Source: Dermatophagoides farinae (lineage: Eukaryota; Arthropoda; Arachnida; Sarcoptiformes; Pyroglyphidae). From it: DNA of 64,000 bases. The DNA is taken from NCBI RefSeq assembly GCF_024713945.1, contig NC_134685.1, positions 1,736,001-1,800,000 on the forward strand, written 5' to 3'. Positions within the stretch are counted from its first letter, which is position 1, and each line of letters begins with the position of its first letter. Of this stretch, positions 46,260-59,966 are shown piece after piece. The notes beneath the pieces were generated by a model. The model searched no databases. It had not been told where the DNA came from and worked only from the letters and a program-made list of their open reading frames with translations. The position numbers were made by a program, and so were the translations under genes.

Positions 46260-47742
46260 ATTACGTGATTTGTTCCAGAATCTTTTTATTTTTCTACCGC
46301 TTGCAATTTCATTCTCTTTTTCTCTCACTCAACAATTGAAAATCAACAACAACAACAACAACAGTGATCAACATTTGAATTTATTTTAAACTAAAAGTTT
46401 TTTTTTCATTTCAAACAAATAGTTCAACAACAACAAATGAAAATGAAAATTTCGTCATTAAATCTCTGTGTGTCTTTTGCTTACTACCAAATTGAATTGT
46501 CATAGAATTAATTAGATACATCATCATCATCATCGTCATCATCATCATGTTATGTGATTTGAATTTTTTGTTTGTTTGTTTATTTGTTTTTCAATAAACT
46601 ATACAAAAAATTACAGGAAAATTTCCGCTCCGTTTATTGATAATTTTGTTTGTTTGTTTGAAATTCCATGAGATTTTATTTTGCACTGAAAACTTTTTTT
46701 TTTTTTTTTTTTTTTGGTAAAATTTCCAGAAAACAAACAATGAAACGGGAGAAGAAAATTAAACTGAGTAATAAATAAATCAAAAAAAAAAAAAAATGAA
46801 AATGAATGATTCATTTCATTTATCACATTTTTTTTGTTTTGTTTTCAAAACTTGTCAAAATTGAAAATTTTTCATTTCATTTCATTTCATTTTTTGTTTT
46901 TTTAAATTCTTTGTTTTTTTTCATATGTGTAGGTATATGCATAATAATGATGATGATGATAGTGGTATAATTGAATGAATACAAAAATGACACATTTTGG
47001 AATATTCCAGAATAACAATATGCTCCACCCATTTTTTTCCATATCGGAATGTGTGTATGAATTCTGGAAAAAAATCGATACTGTAGCCAACGACAACGAC
47101 GACGACGACGACGAATCTCTAAACATGAACATTTTGTCACAAAAGTGAATTTGAAGTGGCAATCGGAATCGTTTGAAAACAACGAAAAAAAAAATTAGAT
47201 TCAAATTGACGCATGCGTTCGGATTTGTGTTTGGTTTTTTTTATGATTATCATCGATAATTTCAATAATTTTTTTTTTGTTTTTTTTCCAACGATAAAAA
47301 AAATGAAATTTAAATTTATTATCAATTTTTTGTTTTGTTTTTTGTTTTTCACTCGCCTTTCAAAACACATACACAGAACTTGATGGATAAAATGAAGAAT
47401 TTCCTGAAACGGGTGGGAGTAGAGTAGTTTTCTTTACAGCGATATTTTTTTCTCTCTCTCTCCAAAACGATAACAACAACAACAACAACAACAACGGCAG
47501 TAGCAATAATGAAACACGGATAAATTGTTTTTGTTCAGATAAAAAAAAAAATTATTAATTTAATTAAAATATTTTAAATGGCTGTCTCGATATATTATAT
47601 GGATATAAATCATCCAAATGTTTGTTTCATCATATTCATATTTATGCAAAATGAAATACGATGATGATGACGATAATGTTGATGATGATGATGATGATGA
47701 TGGAAATTTGATTCGAATTGTACCATGGTTGTGTTTATTTTA
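43902..47742. other. gene-poor, repeat-rich region
   Basis: 3.8 kb of short tandem repeats: CCAA (44200-44222), CAA/CAG (44823-44862), GT and CA runs (45334-45350 and 45671-45689), GA (46171-46257) and T20 near 46696-46715. A 9-base-pair inverted repeat (CGTTTGTTT, 45130-45138, with 45147-45155) is present. No supported gene. Confidence 0.5.
46171..46257. repeat. long uninterrupted AG microsatellite
   Basis: 87 bases of perfect AG repeat, about 43 units, extended leftward by an imperfect stretch from 46162. GA/CT tracts of this length can bind GAGA-type factors or form triplex DNA. It is also a likely length polymorphism. Confidence 0.95.
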
Positions 47743-48330
47743 TCATTTATTATTTGAATATTTAGAATATTTTTGTTGATGATAACAACATGATGATGAT
47801 GACGATGATGACGATGATGATGAACAATGATGGCAACAACTAGTGAAACAATCGATAATTTTTGATTGTTTTTTCATCATTTTTTGATGGTGATTATGGT
47901 TATGGTTATGGTTATTATTTTCATTATGATTCAATGATGAATATGAATTTGATCCATTATTATTATTATTATTATGATTATTATTATCATTCATAAATGT
48001 CGATGAATTTGAATTTGAATGTGATGCTGGCAAACTGCCAAAATTACCATTGGAATATATGACAAAAGAAAAAGAGAAAAAAAGAAACAGAAATGAAAAT
48101 TTGAAGGGAAAAAATTGGAAAAATTTATGGCAATATCGATAAGATAGTAGGTATGGTTTGTTTTTTCTTTGGAACATGATTTTTTTTCTTTTGCAAAATT
48201 TTGAAAATTTACTAGGGACTGGATGTGCATCAATCACTTACCTATTTAATGTATTGTTTACAATTTTTGAATCCTGATTCATAGCAACAAATAATGTTAG
48301 ATATAGATTATTTGAACCAAATAAAGACAT
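47743..48330 (-). CDS. small spliced Asn/His/Ser/Cys-rich protein, hypothetical
   Basis: Predicted two-exon gene: 48330-48242 and 48034-47743. The donor is a perfect GTAAGT after AATAG, and the acceptor is TTTTGGCAG. The join rebuilds a Ser codon and keeps frame, giving about 126 residues. Exon one gives MSLFGSNNLYLTLFVAMNQD and a short polar end. Exon two is Asn/His-rich, then KKQSKIIDCFTSCCHHC, a Ser run, and CCYHQQKYSKY. The Cys/His cluster could bind metal, but the spacing fits no finger I know. An unspliced frame also runs from 48237. The intron would be 207 bases, longer than most here. No family is recognised, and it is an isolated gene in a gene-poor stretch. Confidence 0.4.
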
Positions 48331-51003
48331 TATATTTTGATCAAAAGTTTATTATTTGATTTGGTTTGTTGTTGAAACGGAAGTTGTTGTTGTTGTTCGA
48401 CTGTTGTTGATTACTCGATTCGACGTAAATGATGATTTTTAATTTGGTTTTTGAGTATTGTATTGTGATGAACCAAAAAAAAAAATTGATGTTTTTTTTT
48501 TGTTGTTGATCGGATGATGATCTGATTGCCAAGTTACGCCAGTTATGTCTGTGTGTGTTTTTATCCGAATAACGATTCGTTATTAAAACTTGTGGCTGGA
48601 TATTTTTTTTTTTTTGGTTGAACTTCCCCGGTTGACGGACCAGTCGACCATAGACTTTGCCTCTCTCTCTCTGTCTCTGTCTCTCTCTCTTTTTTGATTT
48701 TTTTTTTTGCTTTATCTATACCGAAATGGTGAAAATATTCAAGTTTCAGGTCAAGTTTGTTCTTCTTGCTTATAATGATGATGATTTTAATGGTTGTTGT
48801 TGTTGTTGTTGTTCTTATTGGTGGCAATGGCAATGATGATAATAGTTGTAGTTGTTGTTGTGGTGGTGGTGGTTGTGGTGATGGTGGGGCATTGGTTAAC
48901 TGAAACGGTAGGTTTTTTGTTGTTGTTATATCCATATGAATAGCTGGTTGGTTAGTTGGAAAAAAAACGAGGTCAAAGTTCATCGAAATTATTATCATCA
49001 ACATCATCATCAAGTTTGTTATTCGACTATGGCTATATATTTTGGCTGATTGATCCAAACAACAACAACAACAACAAAAAACAACAATCGTGTTTGTAGG
49101 TCAAATGACGCGACCGACATGACCCGTATGGCCAACAAAGAGTGAGTCATCAAGAAAATGAAAGAAAAAGAGAAATAGGGTCGTTATTTATTGTCGACAA
49201 ACAAACACAGATACACACACACCCACACCCATACACCCAATCATTGTTGAGATTATTGAACTTTTACTTTTTTTTTCTTGTCGTTCTCCTTATCATCATC
49301 ATCCACTGTTGATATGCATCGAAATTTAAATTTATTAAATTTCATTGGTCCTTGGAATAATAATATTTTTTTTCCGGGTTTGTTCTTCAAGTTGTTTGGC
49401 CCGTTTTTTTAAAATTTCTCGAACATTTGATTTGACCTGATTTAATAATCATCATCATCATCATCATCCCGGTAGTATTACCACCATTAATAATGATGAT
49501 GGCTAGTTTTTTTTTGTTTGTATTTTGGTAATTGGGTCTACAAGTCACCCGGGTACTGTGTGTGTGTGTGTATGTATGTACGACCCGTTCATTCATTCAT
49601 GAATATAAAGGTCGTTGAACTTTTTTTTCTGGTTTTACTGATTTGACTGAGAGAGAGAGACAGAGAGACAGTGAGATCGACAAATTTTTTTTTATTTATT
49701 CAAGTCAATTTGGAATGAATAAAAAAAAACTTGAACTTGATACGAATGATGATGATGATCTATTCACGTATTCAAACAAAACAAAACACAAAAGACAAGA
49801 TCATCATCATCATCTGGTGGTGGTGGTGGTGGTGGGATGTAGCATCATGAATGAATGAAGATAATCAAGAGAGAGAGAGAGAGATAGAAAAAGCCTGGAT
49901 AGATAATTCATTCATCCAGATCATTTAAATCCCGTTCAATTTCCACACACATTTTGACCTTGTAATGCAACTCTTTTTTTTTTCTCTCTCTCTCTCTCTC
50001 TCTCTTTTTATTCTGTTTCTTTTTGGTTGATTGAGTTGAACTTTTTTTGTTTTTTGTTTTTTGTTTTTTTTTTTTTTTTTTTTTTTTTGATGAAAAGTTT
50101 TGTGACCCTTTATTTACGAATGAATAAATGAATGATTCGATTATTATTCCTATTACTAGGAAGTTTTTGTTGTTGTTGTTGAAAAATTTGAAACTACATG
50201 GCGGAAATGATAAAAAAAATGAACAACTTCCGTGATTCTGTCCCTCTCAATAAAAAAAATTCACTAATAGGATAGGATTTTATTAATATGTCTCTAAATT
50301 TATACCTCTGTGAACATAGATTAGATCAAACGTATGATGATGATGATGATGATGATTACATAATTCTGTGTATTACGTACGTTTTGAATGATTCTTCATG
50401 TTCATCATAATCATCATCATCTTGCGAAAGAGTTGATTGGAAATCATTATCGTTTGTGTGTGTGTGCATGGTTTATCTCATGGGATTCATTGTTGTTGTT
50501 GTTGTTGTTCATTTTTGGCAACAAGATGCAATGATGAACCATAGATTGAGATTATTAGAGAATAAGTTTTCAATCTATAAATAAAGTTTTCGTTCAAAGC
50601 TTGTAAACAAATAAAAAAAAAACAAAAAAGAATTCTTTCGACAGACGAAAAAGTTTTTCCTGAATTTTGTTTTTTTTTATGCAAATGAATTCATCATCAT
50701 CATCATCATCATCATTGGTTTTGTTGTGTTGAAATACAACAAAAGTTGATCAACAAAAAACAAAACAAAAAACACTGAAACATCCACAACAAACAATGTC
50801 TCATTAAACGGGAATTATTTCTCATCATCATCATCATCATCATCGATTGTATGTGATTGATTAGTGAAATTTTTTTTTTATAATTCTGGATGGATTTCTC
50901 CACGCTGTTGTTCGTCAATTTCTTTCCAAAATCCGTTGCCCGTTGAAACAAAAGTTTTTTTTTCACGAAACAGAAAAAAAAATTTGAAATTTGATTTTGG
51001 TTT

Positions 51004-51066
51004 TGTTGTTGTTGTTGTTGTTGATTTTTTCAATCCAAAAAAAACAACAACAACAACAACAACAAC
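51004..51066. repeat. GTT array facing AAC array (large hairpin)
   Basis: About 20 bases of TTG repeat (51004-51023) are followed 21 bases later by about 22 bases of CAA repeat (51045-51066), so the two arms are complementary and can form a stem of roughly 20 base pairs. Confidence 0.8.
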
Positions 51067-52232
51067 AAACTTAAACCAAGAGAATGGTCATTATATTTTG
51101 CAAGTTTTTTTTTGGTGGATTCTTCTTAGAATTCGTTAGTCCTGTGTGTGTGTGTGTGTGTGTGTGCGTGTGTCGATTGATTCAATCATTGATTGAATTT
51201 ATCTGGTTGGCTAATGGATGGATGTGCACTAACCATGAAAAAGTTTTTTTTTGTTTGTTTGTTCGCAATTGAAATTTATATGAAAGACAAAAAAAACGAA
51301 AAATTTTTTTTTTCATAAACAAGAAAAAAAAATTTCCAAAAACTTTTTTCTTCCTATTACTCCTTCCTCTTTGTTTTCGGGGATTTTTTTTTTGTTTTTT
51401 TTTTTTTTTTTTTGTTTGTCATGAATTTTCAATTAAATCTCAATTTATTTATTTTGTCATCGTCCAATTTTAATGATGATGATGATGATGAACAGAAATG
51501 AATTTCCAAAAAAAAAATTCAATGATTTTTTCTCGATTTTTTAAAATTTAAAAAATTCTGAAATTTTTTTCCACCATCCGTTTCAATCATTATTACCGTT
51601 TTTCTTGTGACAAAAAATAACATAACATCAACTACAACAACGACAAAAATTTGTAGTTTGTCATCATCGTTGTAGTTGTTCAAATCAGAATCAAAATAAC
51701 AACAACAACAGCAAAAAAAAAAATTCATGAATTCCATCGAATTGAACAATGGAATTGATAGTAGGAAATTCAATGGATGAATAGACCAATAACAACAACA
51801 TCATCAACAACAACAGTGGCAGTAGCAGCAGCAAAAAAACAGGAAAAATATTTCCAAGCAACAAGCAAACAATGGTTTGAAAAGAGAAAGAGAAGAATTT
51901 GAAAATTCTTTCCATTTTTTTTTGGACCGATGTTGAAACATGAAATTGACGTTCTTTTTTTTCAATTATTTGGAACAAAAATAATTATGCAAAGTGCTTT
52001 CATGCAATGATCTTGCTTGTTTAGTTACGATTCACTCACGAATTTTGTGTGTGTGGACGGGGAAAAATAAGAAGAAAGGAGAGAATTCAATCTATTATTA
52101 TTATTACTGAATTCAATAAACAAACAAACAGGAAAAAAACAAAATAACAACAACAACAACAACAACAAAAAAGAAACAAACAAAAATGTATTCATGATGA
52201 AAATGATGATCAAGTGATGTATTATGATGATA

Positions 52233-52297
52233 CACAACAACAACAACAACAACAGCAACAACAACAGCAACAACAACAGCAACAACGACAACAACAA
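52233..52297. repeat. mixed CAA/CAG repeat array
   Basis: About 21 trinucleotide units, CAA interrupted regularly by CAG, followed by three TCTAG-type pentamers (52300-52317). Translated on the minus strand it gives only a Leu run, so it is not taken as coding. Confidence 0.85.
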
Positions 52298-53490
52298 GTA
52301 TCTAGTCTAGTCTAGTTAGCCATTTATTCTCATTCATATTTGGTTCATTATTATTTAATGAATTTCATTATTGTTGTTGCTGCTGTTGTTGTCGTTGTGA
52401 ATATACACATCAAAGAATCAAGAATCGAGCAATAATCTAATTCATCATTCCAGTTATAAGATGGTTACACTGCGAAAAGTGGAAAATTGATTTTTGAAAA
52501 TTTTCTTTTTTTTTCATAGAGAGAAAAAAACTTTTAATTTTTTTTTACTCTTTGTTTGGTTTGGTTTTGTATTTTCATCAACTGCTACTTGAATCATATA
52601 GTAAGCAACTACTTGAACCAAAAAAAATGATCAAATTATTCTGTAAGTCTTTATTCTTTCAAGAATTCCTTGGAGATTTTTTCCTACTTAAAGATTGAAA
52701 TTGAAAATCTCATCTGTGAATTTTGAGTTTTTTGTTTGTTTCTCTCTGTGTTTGTAATTTTCCTGTTCCCGTATATACCGATAAATCTTTTACGAAGAAA
52801 AAAAGAATCACTAAATTTGAAATAAATGAATGAAAATGAAAATGGCTCGCTTGGGTCTAATCATCATACAGTGATCAAACAATGAACGAAAAAAAACTAC
52901 ACCAAATACACCGTAAATGAAAATGGAAAAAAAAAGAAATTTTCTTGCTGCTGCTTTTTTTGAAGTACATTTGAAATGTTCCAGAAAATGTGTTTTCGTT
53001 ATTCAGTACACTGTCACTGTGTTTATTTTGTATGGATTTCGAATAATAATAAAGATAATTGTTGTTTGGAAATGAGAACAGAAAAAGAAAATAGAAATTT
53101 TGTTGTTTTTTTTCCAATTTCTGCTGCAATCATCATCATCATCATCTTCATCTTAGTTTCATTTACACACACACACACTTGGAATTTTCAAGAATTTTAA
53201 ATCTCCAAAATTGATAAACGATTTTTGATTGAAATTTAATCCAATTTTTTTTTAAAGTAAACATTCAATTCATTCATTGATTGTTTTTTTTTGTGTGTGT
53301 GTGTGAAAAACGAGAGAAAAATTCAATTTTTCTCTCCCCCCAAAAAAAATTCCATTTTCATTTTCAGGAATATTCCAACAGAATTGAAATGAACTTTTTT
53401 TCCGGTAACTTTCTCACGCCAATGTTTTTTTTCGTTTCCTCGTTATTCACATTGATCACATCGAGCCAAACACCTTTAGCCATGGCGATC

Positions 53491-53524
<34 letters not shown>

Positions 53525-54590
53525 TGGAAAAAATCCCGGAATTTGAAATTCTTTTTTGTTGTTGTTGTTTTTCTCAACTTTTGATATTTTCATTTGACTA
53601 TGAAAATGGCTGGTGTTTCATTGTGGATGAATAAGAATCAAGAATTTCGGGTAAAAAAAAGTAATTAAAAAAAAAATTTTCGTTTTTTTTGGCCAGAAAA
53701 AAAGGGGCAAAAATTCCATGACAACAACAATGGCCGATGGAACTTTTTCTTTTTTTTTGGCCATTAACTTGTTGTTTATTCTCGAATCGATTCTGCGTCC
53801 AAATCGATTCTTTTGCATTTTTTTTCTGATGATAAATTTAATGCCACCAGAGAAGAAAAAAAAATACCGGAAAAATTGAAAGAATGAACCATTGACAATG
53901 ACTAATGAGAGCGAGAGAAAATGATGATTTTGGTTCCTGAAATTTCTATTTTTGGTTTTTTTTATTCTTGATGATGATGATGATGAAATTTCCAAGGTTT
54001 TTTTTTCTTACTCATGTTCAAACTAATTGTTTGTGATGATAAAGAAATGAGAAAGATAATGAGCCCGGAAAAACAAATGAAAGAAAAAGACTTTTGAATG
54101 TGGGGAACAAAAACAAAAAAAAATTCATGCAAATAAATTCTTTTCCCTTCATCACCACCACCACCACCAAAACGAAAAGAAAGTTTCAAAATCCATTTTA
54201 ATTGCAATTTGCAATTTGTTTTGTCGATTTTGTTTTGTTTATTTTTTCAATTTTTTCCCCGAACAATTCCTGTACCGAGCTATTCATTTTGTTGGCAGCG
54301 GTGGGTGGTGGTGGTGGTGGTGATGGAAAATTTCTCATTTGAAATAATTTTTTTTTTTTTTGTTTATTTTTATTTTATTTTTTTTTATCAGAAAAAAAGT
54401 TATATTGAAAAAAAACAAAAAAAAGCAAAAAGAAAAAGTTTTTCCACATGCACAGATCTGAATATATATCAGCTGATTACAAATTATTCAATTTTTTTTT
54501 TGTTCTCTGACTTGCAAGTTTGATTCTGAGAGCTTGACAATAATAATAATATTCTTGCTGACTGTGTGCATGTGTGTGTGTGTGTATGAG

Positions 54591-54605
54591 TGACCCTTGG
54601 GGTCA
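54591..54605. promoter_or_regulatory. possible nuclear-receptor everted repeat (ER3)
   Basis: TGACCC, three bases, GGGTCA: two receptor-like half-sites pointing outward. It stands out as a GC-rich dyad in AT-rich sequence. Chance occurrence is possible. Confidence 0.25.
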
Positions 54606-56426
54606 ATGTTGATGATGATGAAATTGTTTTAAAAAGCAAAAGAAAATTTGAATAATAATAATAAGAAAATCAATCAATTTGCCGATTATAATAATGATGA
54701 TGATCGATGATGAATTGAATTTGAGAAAAAATATTGGTTGTTTGTTTTGTTTCGTTTTTGGTTAACAGTGTTTTTTTTTGTTTTTTAGTATTGATTTGAT
54801 ATTGATTGATAATAATAGTGACCACCGGTTTGTTTAACGTCCTTACATTTAATGTGCATATGCATTGTTGATTCATTCAATGAATTTTTGTGGTTTAATT
54901 TTTTTGGTTTTTTCTGATTGTTTGTGATACAATCGTATTGATACAATTAAATGTGTCAAGACGTGGTAAAAAGTATTGTTCATCATGTGTGTGTGTGTAA
55001 TTTTAAACAAACAGAATGAAAATAAAAAGAATAAGAATGAGAAATAATGAACATTTGATAATAATAAGAATCCTAGAGAATTTGATTAATTTGAATATTA
55101 TCGATCATCATTGATTGATTAATTGTAATAAAAAGTAGCTTTTAGCTAATGTTTGTTTATGTCTGTGTGTGTGTTCGTGTGAATCATTGTAGCAATGAAT
55201 GAGACATAGAATGATTGATTAAAAGAATGAAATAGAATGAAATCAATTAATAACAAATCCTAGTTATTATATATCCTAATGAAATTTTTTTTGGTTACAT
55301 TAATGAATATTCTGTATGCTGTTTTGTTATGAAATTTCTCATTTTTTTTGTTCTTTCTGTCAAACATAATTCGAATAAGAGGGGTACATGTGTGTGTGTG
55401 TGGGTGTATCGTGTTTTTCTCTCTGTTTCATTTGATTCCATTTCAAGAAAATGGAATTTTTCAAACATTGAAATCAATCAATTCTTAAGATGTCGCAATT
55501 TTGTATGTTTTTTTTTGGTATTTGAATAAGTGAAAAAATTTTTTAGTTTATAATCAGCTAGCAGTTTTGTAACACAACTTGTTTGATGATGATGATGATA
55601 ATGATGATGATCGTTGTTTTATTGTCTCTTTGAGACTTGATTTGTGTTTTGTTTTCAAAACATTTGCAAAAAAAAAAATTATTCAAACAAGAAGTGTTGA
55701 TCACCAGTATTATTGTGTGATGATAATTGAAAGAAAACGAAAGAAAAAAAAAAATTCCAATTTGAATACAATTGAATTACAATCCTAAATGAATAAAGTC
55801 GCTTGTTGATGTTGAGAAATTTTTTTGTTTGTTTGTTTTGTTTTAACTATGATATGATGATCCATGATGATGATGATCCATGATGATTTGGAATCCAAAT
55901 GATGCTGATGATGAAATCAATATTTCAAATATCAATGATTTGTGATAGCCAGATGATTCTGTATTTAAAAAAAAAAATTCTGTATTGAAAATGAATGAAA
56001 TTTTTTAAAACACTTACGTTATATGATGATATAATATATATGTATATATATGGTGTGTGCGTGAATCCAGGCCAATTTGCCCAAAAATTACACAGCTCAT
56101 TGAATTGGAATATTGTTGAATATTCTTTTTTGTTTCTGTTGTGAATGAGAAATGAATGTTTTTTTGTTGTTGTTATAAATTTCATTCAATCAAATTTAAA
56201 ATTCATCACCACACAAACAAATCAACAATCAACAAATCAACAAATCAAATCAGTGAGAGATGGAAAAAAAACCTTGGACTGGTTTGTCTGCGTGTGTGTG
56301 CGTGTGTGTGCGACTGGATTTTATGTTTTTTTTTTTCATTGAGAATTGTCGTTTGTCGTAAAAAAAAATAAAAATATAAACGTTTGTCATGGCCATTTGG
56401 AATCAAAATTTGAGCACAAATTTTTA

Positions 56427-56443
56427 TTTGCTACAGTAGCAAA
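56427..56443. repeat. 17-base palindrome TTTGCTAC-A-GTAGCAAA
   Basis: Perfect 8-base arms around a single A. The same core (TTGCTACAGTAGCAA) recurs at 58446-58460, with A runs following in both copies. Confidence 0.75.
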
Positions 56444-58445
56444 ATAAAAAACACACATTTCACATTCCCTGATCATCATCATCATCAATTGAAAACAATA
56501 CAATGACACTATATGTATGAATGGTGAAAAGAAAAGAAAAAAAAACATCCAAACAACAACAAAAACTCAAATTTAAATTATAAAAAAAAAATATTCAAAC
56601 TCATCTCTCTGGGGAGTGGTTAGAAACCAGAATCATCATCATTATATATATATAATCAGCATCAGCAGATGCATTATTTGATTCGTTTTCAATTTTAAAA
56701 TTTTAAATTTTACCCACACATACACACACACCGAATCCAAGAGATTGGATTTTTTAAATTTAAAAGAAAAATTTCTGATACGCGTTTGGAATTATTGAAA
56801 ATTTTTAAATTATTCTCCCCCTCATGCCCTTGATCATCACCACCGCTTGCACCACCAACACCACCACCACCACTCTGTTGTCTTGTTTTTCATTATAATC
56901 GACCATAATTTTTGGCTTTTTTTCTGAATGATGATGAGCCATTTTGTGTGTGTATGTGTATGTCTAATGGAAAAGTTTTTAAGTTAATAAATGTTTTTTT
57001 TTTCGTTGAAAAAAAAACTGATAAAATAATGACTAAAAATCATATTGGATTTTTTTCCCTGTGTTTTCTATTTATTGGTATATAAGAAATTGAAAAACTT
57101 TGGCCGTTTTGCGTTTGGTTTTTGTTTTTTTTTTTTTTTGTTTTTTTTTTTTGGTTGACTAAAGAATATTCTCATGAATTAAAACACAAAATTCCAATTA
57201 TGTTTTTTTTTCTTTCTCTCTCTCTCTCTGATTCAATCGAACGAATCGAGACGTCCCCATGAATTTGATGATATTTTTTTTTTTTTTTTTTTGATTATCC
57301 TGCAAAAATGGCATATAATTGGCCACAGAATAAAGTTTTTTGTTTTTGTTTTTGTTGCTGTTTTTCAATGTTGTCATAAATCGAAACTTTGAAAATGAAC
57401 AGAATCTTTTTTTTTCTTGATGAGAAATTTTTTTTTCGGTATCATCATCATCATCATCATTGAGTTGTAATAGAATTTTATTCAATAAAATTCTTGTAAT
57501 AGAATTAGATTCATCATATTGAATTTGAGAATTGGTGGAACAAACAAAAAAAAATTGAAAATGAAAAAGTTCATCATCATCGTTAGATTTGGAAACAAAA
57601 AGCTAAATATTGAAAACCAATTCAATTCAATTCGATTCAATTCAATTCAATCTAATCATCATCATTATCATTATTTCGATGTCGAAATCGTATCGAAACG
57701 AAATCTATTTATTTTTTTTTCTTCTACTTCCAGAGATTCCAGAGAAAAAAGGTACAAAAATGTACAAATTTCCCCCCCACACCATTCTACGCATGTATGT
57801 TCATATATGAATCTAATGTAGCGAAATGATTGCTCGTTTGTTTGTTTGTAAAAATTCTAATGAATTGTAATTTTCCATCTCTCTCTCTCTCTCTCTCTTT
57901 TTTTTTGCTTTTCAAATGGATTCATTAAGATTTGATTGCATGATTATAACTGATAGATTTTAATAATCAATCGTTTGATTCTGTTTTTTTGTTTTTCATT
58001 TTCATTTAAATTTTTTTTTCAATTTTCTCATTCCAATCATTTGTTGATTAGCTTGCATTCGTGTGTGTGTGTATCTGTACCAAAATGTTCATTTTATATC
58101 TATTTCTGTGTGTGTGTGTGTATGAATGTAATAAAAAACAAGAATAAAAATTGCAAGAATATGGCATTTTTCCATTTCTTTCTTTCTTTCTTTTTTTGTT
58201 TTTTTTTCATGGAATGGGAGCTCAAAGTGAAAATAAAAAACAAAAACAAAAAACAAAAAAATTTATGTGCCATTTGTATTTGTTTCCAAAATGTTAATGT
58301 TCATGAGAAATAAAGAATATTCTTCAACATACACACACACACACACAGAGAAAGACAAAATGAAATGACATGCCATACAATAATGCTGAAATGAAAATAC
58401 TGTGCATATAATGTGTAGCGAACAAAATAAAATAAAAAAATCCGA

Positions 58446-58460
58446 TTGCTACAGTAGCAA
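58446..58460. repeat. second copy of the TTGCTACAGTAGCAA palindrome
   Basis: Identical 15-base dyad to that at 56428-56442, about 2 kb away. A weaker GTAGC dyad (ATGTAG...CTACAT) is at 62735-62758. Confidence 0.75.
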
Positions 58461-59894
58461 AAAATGAAATTGTACGAAAACGACAACGAGTAATTAAACT
58501 CTAGAGAGGAAAATATAGCAACAACAATGATGAGAGAGAGAGAGAGAGAAAAAAAACACATTTTTCGTTCATATTAACAATTCTGTCTTTTTTTTTGGTC
58601 AACGGAAAAATTCTGTAAGAATAAAGAATTTATTCTGGAGGGATACATACATGAAAACACAGTGGATGGAATCGTTCTATGGAACGAATTCATTCATTCA
58701 TTTTGTTGTTGTTGCTGTTGTTGCTATTCGAATGATTCATGGATATGGCCATATATTCATTCATTTTGAAGCTCGTTATTTTTTTTTTTTGCTTTCAAAT
58801 TGCCCGGTTTTTTTTACTTCTATAGATTCTAGAATCACCAGAATATTTCTCTTTTTTTTTGCTATTTTTGCACATTTTTTTCTCTCTTTCTCTCTTTGCT
58901 TTACAACATTGAAAAGAATTGTTCCAGAAACTTGGAACCGAGAAAAAAATGAGCGATAAAAATTGTCAGTCATTTTTACTTTCTTTCCATCTTGTGTTTT
59001 TTGTTTTGTTTTTTTTTTTGCTATAAAAAACATCAATATTTTATCGTTTTTTCATATAAACAACAATTTGCAATTATGACAATCTTATTATGCAACTATT
59101 ACGCACAAACACCCCCACACACCCACAGACCAGAATGTGTATTTTGAACAAACCAAATGGCTTGTGAATAAAAATCCATAGAGAGAAAAAAATCAAATGA
59201 TTTGATTCATGGATCACCACCATTCATTTGGGAGATGAAATGTTGTTCCAATGTTTTCTTTGGCGCCATGTATTATGGATCATTGAACAAACAGACAAAA
59301 TAAACAATTAGTTTAGTTTAGTTATTTAGTTTATATATTGAGCTATGGCCAGAGTTTTTTTTTCTCGTTTCTGCTTGTATCGATTCTTTGTTTTTTTTTT
59401 TTGAAATTTAGAAATTTCAATTTTATGAATTTCTTTTGAATGGTGGAGATCTGTTGACCGATGATTCATGTTAATGACCATTTTCTGTACAGTTACAAAT
59501 GTCCTTTTATCCTTTTTTTTTTTTTTTTTTTGGTTTGTTAATGAATAATTTGTCCTTTTCATTTTTGGTTCATTACAGTTTACTCCCATATTTCTCATTT
59601 ATGGAGGAATTTTTTTGATTATTCCTCATTTACACACACATACGCACACACAAATAGATTATTCAAGTGGTCAGATTCTTTTATTTAAATGGCATGTGGT
59701 TATATCATTTATAAATGGACCATTCATGATGATGATGATGATGATGATGGGTCATTATATTCATGGATGGTTTATAAATTATCATCATTATCATTATGAG
59801 ACCCAAGTGGGCGATCACTAACGAAGAAGAAGAAGAAGAAGAATAAAAAAAATCGAACTCAAAGAAAAAAAAAGACCAAAATTATCCAGTGATT

Positions 59895-59896
<2 letters not shown>

Positions 59897-59962
<66 letters not shown>
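59897..59962. repeat. CA microsatellite, 33 perfect units
   Basis: 66 bases of uninterrupted CA, the longest CA array in the window, about 160 bases 3' of the stop codon at 60120. It may lie in that gene's 3' UTR. Confidence 0.95.

Positions 59963-59966
<4 letters not shown>

Noticed and set aside
46140-46328. Ser-Leu repeat frame
   Set aside because: It is a translation of the AG microsatellite.
48561-49058. 165-residue minus-strand frame with Pro/Gln and Thr runs
   Set aside because: Built from CAA/GTT, GGT and CT repeats; no domain, no conserved-looking segment and no convincing splice sites.
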